Made by a program: the position numbers and the translations under genes. Positions 1 to 4,111 of a stretch of 28,923 nt of DNA are shown piece by piece (the first letter of the stretch is position 1; each line of letters opens with the position of its first letter). Origin of the DNA: a virus; the IMG/VR virus record IMGVR_UViG_3300044815_000006, positions 1 to 28,923 of that record. One strand, written 5' to 3'. The notes under the pieces are model-generated. The model searched no databases. It was given only the letters and a program-made list of their open reading frames with translations, and had not been told where the DNA came from.

Positions 1-722
1 CCCTGGCCGCTACTGCTCCTGGCAAAATCCTGTGGCTCAACTTCGATCCTGATGGCACTGACTCACTCACATCGTTCGGTGAGGACAAGATCCTTGTCAT
101 GGATATGGCTCAGCAACCTGCATCATTCGTTGAGGAGTTCAAGACTGAGCAGATGCTAGGATTGGACAAGTTCCTACGTCTCCACCCTGAGATACAGACT
201 GTGGTGTTCGATTCACTCACCACATTCGGCGACAAAGCATTGATCCATGGTGTGTACAAGGCATCGCAGTCTAAGAAGGGTGCGAAGTCTACACTTGAAG
301 ACCCAGGCCGTGACGGCTATGGACACAAGAACTCGTACGTCCGACTCGCGGTGAAGAACCTGCTCTACATCACTAAGAAGCACGACCGCAACGTGATCTT
401 CATCGCTCACGAAGGCGTACCTGAGAAGAACGACGAAGGTGTTGTCATGATGATCTCTATCATGTTGGGATCGTCACTCGTCAAGCAGGTGCCAGTCGAT
501 CTGTCTGAGATATGGGCGATGGAAGACACTGGTAAGTACCGACGCATCGCTGTTCGTGCGTGTCGTCTAAGACGTCCCATGAAGACCAGGATGTTCATCT
601 CATCGAAAGACGCTGAGTTCAAGTGGGAGTTCAACAGCGACACTCAAGAAGGAGAAGGCATCGAGGATTGGTACAACGCATGGATGGAAAACGGACGCAA
701 GAAGATAGCCCTCCCTTCCTAG
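1..722 (+). CDS. Sak4-like RecA-family recombination ATPase (5' partial)
   Basis: The frame is open to the left edge of the window; 239 residues are visible and the start lies upstream. The protein resembles phage Sak4/AAA_24 single-strand-annealing ATPases, small RecA-fold proteins that act with a phage ssDNA-binding protein in recombination and replication. What is seen: a first strand ending in WLNFDPDG just after where a P-loop would sit, a Walker B-like strand TVVFDSL around visible residue 70, and the family-typical helix-strand NLLYITKKHDRNVIFIAHEG. The Walker A motif itself must lie outside the window, so ATPase competence cannot be checked here. A putative ssDNA-binding protein gene starts at 2198, which fits the usual Sak4-SSB pairing. 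The stop codon at 720-722 runs directly into the next open frame. The fold is fairly certain; the exact subfamily is inferred. Confidence 0.8.
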   Translation, partial: LAATAPGKILWLNFDPDGTDSLTSFGEDKILVMDMAQQPASFVEEFKTEQMLGLDKFLRLHPEIQTVVFDSLTTFGDKALIHGVYKASQSKKGAKSTLEDPGRDGYGHKNSYVRLAVKNLLYITKKHDRNVIFIAHEGVPEKNDEGVVMMISIMLGSSLVKQVPVDLSEIWAMEDTGKYRRIAVRACRLRRPMKTRMFISSKDAEFKWEFNSDTQEGEGIEDWYNAWMENGRKKIALPS

Positions 723-853
723 TGGGAGGTCACGACTTCGATAGCTACACTCAGATGTGCAGGCGTTGTAAGGCTGGCATGTCGTCATGGTATCAGTTCG
801 GTGATGTGTGCAAAGGCACATCGATCTATCACACACAACAGGAGTCCAACACT
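722..853 (+). other. Possible zinc-ribbon coding stretch in frame with the downstream gene
   Basis: The 131-nt gap between the Sak4-like gene and the 160-aa gene is fully open in the downstream frame. It reads as a compact Cys/His segment: HDFDSYTQMCRRCKAG, then a single Cys in FGDVCKG about 14 residues later. The pattern H-x8-C-x2-C-x14-C is zinc-ribbon-like. A GTG overlaps the upstream stop at 722 but has no good Shine-Dalgarno sequence. An ATG at 680 has a weak GAGG 13 bases upstream. It could be an N-terminal extension of the gene at 854, the remnant of a separate small gene, or its own product with a read-through into the next gene. This is inference from composition only. Confidence 0.35.
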
Positions 854-1336
854 ATGAATCCATCAGCAGCTATCTTCATCGCTAGTGACAAGGCACGTGC
901 AGTCAAGTGTCAGTACGTTGGTGAGTCCGATGCCAAGCGTGAAGCCGAGATGCGTGGCTACACGTTCAAGACCATGGACCAGACGCTTACCAAAGGTGAC
1001 ATCGTTGTCGTCCCCACTGGCACGCGCCATGGCTTCACGTGTGTCAAGATCATCGATGTCAACGTCCCCATCGATACGCAAGGTTCGATTGAGTACAAGT
1101 GGATCGTTGGTAAGGTCGATCTCGAACAGTACGAGAAGATCCTTGCCGTTGAAGAGACAGTGATGGCGAAGATTCGCAACGCCGAAGTCGCACGTCAGCG
1201 CAAGCAGATGCGTGCTGATCTCGGTGAGATGGGCGACCTCGGCCTTGATGATGACGTGCTCATGATTGAAGGCAGGAGCGATCCAGTCCCCGAACCTGCA
1301 CCTGCCCCCGTTGTGCCGAAGCAGTCCGCTACGTAA
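854..1336 (+). CDS. Conserved phage protein of unknown function, 160 aa
   Basis: This 160-residue protein starts at an ATG with GGAG nine bases upstream. I recognise the general pattern of a conserved small protein found in replication arms of podophages: an N-terminal FIASDKARAVK strand, a central segment FKTMDQTLTKGDIVVVPTGT followed by RHG, a tryptophan-containing strand KWIVGKV, a charged alpha-helical stretch (about residues 97-128) and an acidic then Pro/Ala-rich tail ending PAPAPVVPKQSAT. No catalytic motif is visible and I assign no function. The same frame stays open upstream to 623, and residues encoded at about 722-853 look like a small Cys-rich zinc ribbon, so a longer product from the GTG at 722 or the ATG at 680 is possible. 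I prefer 854 because of its ribosome binding site. It sits between the Sak4-like gene and a dyad-rich non-coding stretch. Confidence 0.75.
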   Translation: MNPSAAIFIASDKARAVKCQYVGESDAKREAEMRGYTFKTMDQTLTKGDIVVVPTGTRHGFTCVKIIDVNVPIDTQGSIEYKWIVGKVDLEQYEKILAVEETVMAKIRNAEVARQRKQMRADLGEMGDLGLDDDVLMIEGRSDPVPEPAPAPVVPKQSAT

Positions 1337-1356
1337 GGACCGCAGGCAACTCCTGT

Positions 1357-1400
1357 CTGTCAAGGTGGCCCTCATGCGCTTGAGTATAGAGACTTGACAG
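1357..1400 (+). repeat. Inverted repeat CTGTCAAG / CTTGACAG
   Basis: Perfect 8-bp arms at 1357-1364 and 1393-1400 are separated by 28 nt. They open the non-coding stretch (1337-1516) between the 160-aa gene and the helix-turn-helix gene. The right arm contains TTGACA, but no matching -10 box lies 16-18 bases further on, so I do not call a promoter here. Confidence 0.4.
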
Positions 1401-1405
1401 TCAGG

Positions 1406-1452
1406 CCGAAACCATTCGGTTTCGGAAATTTCCTCCTCCTGAGATCTAGGAG
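1406..1452 (+). promoter_or_regulatory. Cluster of dyads upstream of the helix-turn-helix gene (operator or terminator candidate)
   Basis: Three dyads follow each other with almost no spacing. CCGAAACC (1406-1413) and GGTTTCGG (1418-1425) form an 8-bp stem with a 4-nt loop. GGAAATTTCC (1424-1433) is a perfect 10-bp palindrome sharing two bases with that stem. CTCCT (1436-1440) and AGGAG (1448-1452) form a 5-bp dyad around an AGATCT core. The first stem is terminator-like but is followed by AAATTTCC rather than a T run. Because the next gene encodes an XRE-type DNA-binding protein, an autoregulatory operator region is an attractive reading, but it is unproven. Confidence 0.45.
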
Positions 1453-1468
1453 CTGGAAAACTACAAAG

Positions 1469-1507
1469 GCCCCTTCACTGTGTACTTGCGCGCGTAAGTG
1501 AAGGGGC
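1469..1507 (+). promoter_or_regulatory. Hairpin whose 3' arm contains the ribosome binding site of the helix-turn-helix gene
   Basis: GCCCCTTCAC (1469-1478) pairs perfectly with GTGAAGGGGC (1498-1507), a 10-bp stem with a 19-nt loop that includes CGCGCG. The 3' arm carries AAGGGG, the best Shine-Dalgarno sequence for the ATG at 1517, ten bases downstream. In mRNA the stem would mask that site. There is no T tract after the stem, so a translational control element fits better than a terminator. Confidence 0.45.
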
Positions 1508-1516
1508 TGGCAGTAG

Positions 1517-1855
1517 ATGGAGATGATGATGCCTCGTAACCCAGACAACGTCATCCCTGAAGATGAGCTACAGATCAATCGATGCATGACTCGTCTTCGT
1601 CACACATTGAAGGCCGCTCGTAAGGCACAAGGACTCACGCTGCTACAGGTAGCCGTTGAGATGGGCCTTGAAGATGCTGGTGACGTTGGCAAGTACGAGA
1701 AGGGGACAGTCATCCCCAACACGAAGACGTTCGTTCGATGGGCACACGCAGTCAACTGTGGACTGTACATCAGAGGTACTGAGAAGGTACGAGATGCAAT
1801 GTCCCAAGTGCGGCTTCTATCCTATCAAGCGTCGAAACGGAATGCGAAGGTGTAG
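1517..1855 (+). CDS. XRE/Cro-type helix-turn-helix protein, 112 aa
   Basis: This is a small DNA-binding protein with a Cro/CI-type helix-turn-helix over about residues 26-86. Residues RHTLKAARKAQGLTLLQVA form helix 1 and the turn, MGLEDAGDVGKYEKG forms the recognition region, and TKTFVRWAHAVNCGLYI is the closing helix and strand. Four in-frame ATGs (1517, 1523, 1526, 1529) are clustered; AAGGGG favours 1517, and GGAG at 1519-1522 would favour 1526 or 1529. The last 20 residues, from about DAMSQV, are unlike the rest and overlap a zinc-ribbon frame that starts at 1794. With no integrase in view I would not call it a lysogeny repressor. It may regulate the early operon, perhaps through the dyads just upstream. 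Confidence 0.8.
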   Translation: MEMMMPRNPDNVIPEDELQINRCMTRLRHTLKAARKAQGLTLLQVAVEMGLEDAGDVGKYEKGTVIPNTKTFVRWAHAVNCGLYIRGTEKVRDAMSQVRLLSYQASKRNAKV

Positions 1856-2165
1856 GAAATGCGGACCCTTCTCGGACAGACAGACCCAGGACACTCGACG
1901 TCGGTTGCTGTTGATCGAGACAAGTGTGCCATCATCTGCCACATCCTCGCCATCAACGTTGATCACCTTGTCATCAAGCGTCTCCATGGCAACGACATGT
2001 TCGTTGTCAAGAAGTCGCTTCTCACGAATCACCCATCGTATATCCGCACTCTGGTTCCAGGTGTGGAGACGATGTTGCTATTCCACCACAAGCCGTCACG
2101 TGCGGAGTTCTATCCCATGGGACAGCGGCCGGGGGGATCAGGGTCAGGCGTCTGACCTACTATGA
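1794..2165 (+). CDS. Overlapping zinc-ribbon reading frame (start convincing, remainder doubtful)
   Basis: An ATG at 1794 with GAGAAGG upstream opens a frame whose first 30 residues form a clear treble-cleft or zinc-ribbon pattern: MQCPKCGFYP, then RRCRKCGPF, giving C-x2-C-x13-C-x2-C. It overlaps the last 62 nt of the helix-turn-helix gene in another frame. Beyond about 1880 the frame loses protein-like character (runs of Ser and Thr), while the frame of the 98-aa gene becomes protein-like. Either a short zinc-ribbon peptide is made with a meaningless tail, or a frameshift joins the ribbon to the 98-aa protein, or the ribbon is a decayed fragment. I support the ribbon, not the full 123-aa product. 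Confidence 0.35.
   Translation: MQCPKCGFYPIKRRNGMRRCRKCGPFSDRQTQDTRRRLLLIETSVPSSATSSPSTLITLSSSVSMATTCSLSRSRFSRITHRISALWFQVWRRCCYSTTSRHVRSSIPWDSGRGDQGQASDLL
1859..2155 (+). CDS. Small hypothetical phage protein, 98 aa
   Basis: This 98-residue protein is not recognised. The stretch IICHILAINVDHLVIKRLHG followed by VVKKSLL and PGVETMLLFHHKP has ordinary hydrophobic patterning and looks genuinely coding, ending in a Gly-rich tail. It begins three bases after the helix-turn-helix stop codon, in the same frame, with GAAGGTG as a possible ribosome binding site. Its first 25 residues overlap the zinc-ribbon frame at 1794. The region therefore encodes something in two frames, and the true N-terminus is uncertain. 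No function is proposed. Confidence 0.6.
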   Translation: MRTLLGQTDPGHSTSVAVDRDKCAIICHILAINVDHLVIKRLHGNDMFVVKKSLLTNHPSYIRTLVPGVETMLLFHHKPSRAEFYPMGQRPGGSGSGV

Positions 2166-2176
2166 TAGTACTATCA
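2142..2176 (+). promoter_or_regulatory. Hairpin plus 14-bp palindrome TGATAGTACTATCA
   Basis: GGTCAG (2142-2147) and CTGACC (2152-2157) form a 6-bp stem with a GCGT loop. Directly after comes the perfect 14-bp palindrome TGATAGTACTATCA (2163-2176), which overlaps TATGAT (2161-2166), a good -10 hexamer. No convincing -35 box is 16-18 bases upstream, so promoter status is weak, but the palindrome is a good operator candidate 21 nt ahead of the start codon of the putative ssDNA-binding protein gene. Confidence 0.45.
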
Positions 2177-2197
2177 ACATCAACAGGAGAAGACATC

Positions 2198-2665
2198 ATG
2201 GCTAAAGCAGCCACGTTGAAGGCGGTTGAGAAGACCGCACGTGACGAAGAAGACACGGACCTGCCTTCGGTCATTGAGTACGATGAAGACCTCAGTGAAG
2301 CTGAGGCCCCGGAGCCGTTGCCGGTTCGTGAGTACACCGCCACGATCAGCGGTGCGAAGACTCGCGAGTCGGCCAAGGGAAACAAGTACGTCGAGGTGAT
2401 GTTCCACATTGCCGCTGATGAGTACCCTGCTGACTACGAAGCTGGCAACCCGAACGGCACCATCCTTGGCTACCGTCGCGTGAGTCCGGCGTCCGACCAG
2501 TCGGCCCGCTATGGCATGCGCAAGTTCTGCGAAGCCATCGATGCCCCGCTCGGCAAGCAGGTTCGCCTTGACGACTGGGTTGGCAAGGAGGCCATCGTGA
2601 CTATCGCCCACGAGCCCTATGAGGGCGTGATGCGGGCGGCGATCACCAAGGTACGCGCTGCCTAA
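2198..2665 (+). CDS. Putative phage ssDNA-binding protein (DUF669-like), 155 aa
   Basis: The start is the ATG at 2198, with AGGAG eight bases upstream. An in-frame ATG at 2162 lies before the palindrome and is less likely. Residues 1-40 are low-complexity and acidic (EEDTDLP, EYDEDLSEAEAPEP). From about residue 43 there is an OB-fold-like layout: REYTATISGAKTRESAKGNK, then VEVMFHIAADEY, GYRRVSPAS, a helix YGMRKFCEAIDAPLG and a final strand pair WVGKEAIVTIAHE and MRAAITKVRAA. This resembles DUF669-type phage proteins, which often accompany Sak4-like ATPases and act as SSBs. Placement in the same operon as a Sak4-like gene supports that role. DNA binding is inferred, not visible from a motif. 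Confidence 0.6.
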   Translation: MAKAATLKAVEKTARDEEDTDLPSVIEYDEDLSEAEAPEPLPVREYTATISGAKTRESAKGNKYVEVMFHIAADEYPADYEAGNPNGTILGYRRVSPASDQSARYGMRKFCEAIDAPLGKQVRLDDWVGKEAIVTIAHEPYEGVMRAAITKVRAA

Positions 2666-2690
2666 CGCCCACCCGCTAGGCAGCTCGGGA

Positions 2691-2731
2691 TGTGGGGTGA
2701 GTGGACACTGTCAACGCCGGCTCATCCCACA
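2691..2731 (+). terminator. Candidate terminator hairpin after the SSB-like gene
   Basis: TGTGGGGTGAG (2691-2701) pairs with CTCATCCCACA (2721-2731), an 11-bp stem with one G-U pair and a 19-nt loop. It starts 25 nt after the SSB-like stop codon and is followed by CCTTATATATAT, a weak U-rich tract. Intrinsic termination is plausible but not typical. Confidence 0.45.
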
Positions 2732-2890
2732 CCTTATATATATGCGCTCGCTAGACGGCCACGATCCAGGAGCTACTTACTGGCGTGTGAAACCGCGATG
2801 GACTCTTGCCGGCCCATCGCTATACCTGACGGCGGGCGTGTTAGTTCCTGACCTTCGGCATCCTTGTGGTGGCTGGTCAGGGACGGGAGA

Positions 2891-2956
2891 AGGAGACAGT
2901 CATGACATCGTGCCAAGGTACCCCCCTCACGTACGATTGTTCGTTGACTGTCTCCT
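2891..2956 (+). repeat. Perfect 12-bp inverted repeat overlapping a promoter -35 box
   Basis: AGGAGACAGTCA (2891-2902) is the exact reverse complement of TGACTGTCTCCT (2945-2956), with 42 nt between. The right arm covers five of the six bases of the -35 box TTGACT (2944-2949). The left arm contains AGGAG and ends in an ATG that opens only a shadow frame. The arrangement fits two operator half-sites flanking a promoter, or a large cruciform. Confidence 0.55.
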
Positions 2957-2972
2957 ATCTCTTTGCTATAAA
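2944..2972 (+). promoter_or_regulatory. Sigma70-type promoter, TTGACT-17 nt-TATAAA
   Basis: TTGACT (2944-2949) and TATAAA (2967-2972) are separated by exactly 17 nt, matching the sigma70 consensus at ten of twelve positions. Transcription would start near 2979, about 40 nt before the ATG at 3020. This is the best bacterial-type promoter I see in the window and would drive the small-gene and replication operon from 3020 onward by host RNA polymerase. Confidence 0.75.
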
Positions 2973-3019
2973 CGGTCATCGACATCCTGTTGAAGACCAG
3001 ACCTCGAAAGGGAACTCAC

Positions 3020-3253
3020 ATGGCGAACGCACCCAAGGCTACCGACGGCGTGAAGAAGACCAAAGCCGCTCCGCAGCCCAAGCCGATCTTCCTCGGCATC
3101 GAAGTGCTCGACGAGAACGGCCAGCCGATGACGTTCGACAAGTCGCGCATCAATGTCATCACTGCCACGAAGGATGCCAGCGAGCTGCTCACGCTGTTGG
3201 AATCCAACCCGAACGCCTTCAGCAAGAAGCTCGCTGTCTCGTTCATGAAGTAA
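3020..3253 (+). CDS. Small hypothetical protein, 77 aa
   Basis: This 77-residue protein has a good start: AAAGGGA lies six bases before the ATG, and a strong promoter lies about 50 nt upstream. The N-terminal 22 residues are Lys/Ala/Pro-rich (MANAPKATDGVKKTKAAPQP). The remainder has a compact alternating pattern, FLGIEVLDENGQPMTFDKSR and INVITATKDASELLTLLESN, suggesting a small alpha/beta fold. No family is recognised. As the first gene after the promoter it may be highly expressed early in infection, a common place for small host-interaction proteins, but that is inference. Confidence 0.75.
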   Translation: MANAPKATDGVKKTKAAPQPKPIFLGIEVLDENGQPMTFDKSRINVITATKDASELLTLLESNPNAFSKKLAVSFMK

Positions 3254-3311
3254 CGGATCTCTCCTGTTGCGAAAGCCCATGTAAGTCAGCACGCTTTGGG
3301 CCTGGAGTTTA

Positions 3312-3339
3312 GACCCCGCACGGGACGCTGTGCGGGGTC
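3312..3339 (+). terminator. Strong GC hairpin between two small genes
   Basis: GACCCCGCAC (3312-3321) pairs perfectly with GTGCGGGGTC (3330-3339), a 10-bp GC-rich stem with an 8-nt loop. It is followed by GATTCGTATG, so there is no U tract. It may be a partial or factor-dependent terminator or an mRNA-stabilising stem separating the 77-aa gene from the 86-aa gene. Confidence 0.5.
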
Positions 3340-3359
3340 GATTCGTATGTGGAGGTGAG

Positions 3360-3620
3360 ATGCCCTACACGATTGATGACGAAGTACCTAATCATCTCAA
3401 AGACGCACAAGACGTGACCACTGCACTGATCGATGCACTCATGAAGGCGAGCCTGTGTGATGGTGTGATCATCTTCCAGTTCCTTCGTACCAAGCGAGGG
3501 TTCCAGTGCATCAACTCATGTCGTGGTGTCCTGCCACCCAACGTCAAGGAGTTCGTCTCCAAGGCAGTGGCCAAGATGTTAGAAGGTGAAGACCTCACCA
3601 GCCTTGACAGACCGAACTAG
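3360..3620 (+). CDS. Small hypothetical protein, 86 aa
   Basis: The start ATG at 3360 follows a near-perfect ribosome binding site, GGAGGTGAG. The product has an acidic N-terminus (PYTIDDEVPNHLKDAQDVTT), an amphipathic helix ALIDALMKAS, a hydrophobic strand VIIFQFLRTKRGFQ, a two-Cys segment CINSCRG and a C-terminal helix VKEFVSKAVAKMLEGEDL. No known family is recognised. It lies directly downstream of a strong hairpin and just upstream of the Cys-rich 94-aa frame. It is probably a phage accessory protein; no function is proposed. Confidence 0.75.
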   Translation: MPYTIDDEVPNHLKDAQDVTTALIDALMKASLCDGVIIFQFLRTKRGFQCINSCRGVLPPNVKEFVSKAVAKMLEGEDLTSLDRPN

Positions 3621-3627
3621 GTGTGAT

Positions 3628-3912
3628 ATGTCTTACCAACACGTCATCCATGTGATGACAGACTACTGTGTAGTGTGTGGTCGGTCATGTACGGAGATAG
3701 ACAAGCACGATCTCCCCTGTACTGACGCTGTGTCGGTGACAGCGATCTCTCATATCAGGAAGATGGTAGTTCAACATGAACGAGCGCGTCACAGCCGAAC
3801 TCAACCAGCCTTTGAAGATCACCATCCCTTGCCCATCTCGTATACCCGCTGGCAGAGGAGTCAACGGCACATCCCGAGGGGCAGCGGGGAACATCCGAGT
3901 GAGGATGACTGA
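3628..3912 (+). CDS. Small Cys-rich hypothetical protein, 94 aa
   Basis: An ATG at 3628 with AGGTG six bases upstream opens a 94-residue frame. Its first half has a zinc-binding-like layout: DYCVVCGRSC followed by HDLPC, giving C-x2-C-x3-C with a later His and Cys. The first 50 residues look coding (MSYQHVIHVMTDYCVVCGRS, then SVTAISHIRKMVVQHERARH). The last third overlaps the ribbon-helix-helix gene that starts at 3776 and looks like a shadow of it. Either the two genes truly overlap by 137 nt, or the functional part is only the N-terminal zinc segment. No function is known. Confidence 0.5.
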   Translation: MSYQHVIHVMTDYCVVCGRSCTEIDKHDLPCTDAVSVTAISHIRKMVVQHERARHSRTQPAFEDHHPLPISYTRWQRSQRHIPRGSGEHPSEDD

Positions 3913-4111
3913 TGATGAACGTGCCCTGATCATCGCTGAGGCTCAGGCCGTTGGCGTCACACCCATGACGTTCATGCGCTGGACTGCTGTGATGGTAGCT
4001 GCTGCTCTCGAACAGTATCGTCTGTCGGGTAACACAACAGAAGAAGTGGAGGTACACGATGGAGCTACTCTTCGATCAGTCTCAACAAGAAGCAATCGAC
4101 CTATGCCTTGA
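3776..4111 (+). CDS. Ribbon-helix-helix-like small protein, 111 aa
   Basis: The N-terminal 40 residues are Pro/Gly/Arg-rich. After that comes a pattern typical of ribbon-helix-helix DNA-binding proteins: a strand GNIRVRMTDDERALIIAEAQ, a turn VGVTP and a second helix MTFMRWTAVMVAAALEQYRL. It resembles the MobC/CopG-like 'R-hyd-s-x-x-E-x-x-x-hyd-x-x-x-A' layout, but the family is not certain. The ribosome binding site is weak (GGAAGATGG). The gene overlaps the Cys-rich frame upstream and runs 53 nt into the helicase gene, whose ribosome binding site lies inside it, so translation of the two is probably coupled. It may be a transcriptional regulator or an accessory replication factor. Confidence 0.65.
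   Translation: MNERVTAELNQPLKITIPCPSRIPAGRGVNGTSRGAAGNIRVRMTDDERALIIAEAQAVGVTPMTFMRWTAVMVAAALEQYRLSGNTTEEVEVHDGATLRSVSTRSNRPMP

Larger units (their letters stand above)
2666..3019 (+). other. 354-nt structured non-coding region
   Basis: No convincing gene is seen on either strand in this stretch. It holds four successive inverted repeats: 2691-2731 (11 bp), 2795-2820 (GCGATGG/CCATCGC, 7 bp), 2844-2884 (10 bp with one G-U) and 2891-2956 (12 bp perfect), plus a strong sigma70-type promoter at 2944-2972. It could hold a terminator followed by a regulated promoter, a small RNA, or a replication origin. The sequence alone does not decide between these. Confidence 0.6.

Noticed and set aside
1450-1494. 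Short reading frame LENYKGPFTVYLRA after AGGAG
   Set aside because: It has only a CTG start and is interrupted just upstream by a stop; the hairpin explains the sequence better.
1337-1516. tRNA gene or CRISPR array in non-coding stretches
   Set aside because: No TTCGA-type T-loop with a cloverleaf and no regularly spaced direct repeats were seen in this or the other gaps.
2697-2993. 98-aa open frame across the structured non-coding region
   Set aside because: No ribosome binding site and no family pattern, and it runs through all four inverted repeats; non-coding structure explains the region better.
2902-3312. Open frame starting at the ATG within the left arm of the 12-bp repeat
   Set aside because: A good AGGAG precedes it, but the product becomes an Arg/His/Cys-rich shadow of the 77-aa gene and would cross a promoter; it is kept only as part of the repeat description.
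3604-3632. TTGACA with a 17-nt spacer and a TG-extended TATGTC
   Set aside because: The -35 box is perfect, but the -10 box is poor and transcription would begin inside the Cys-rich gene; too weak to call.
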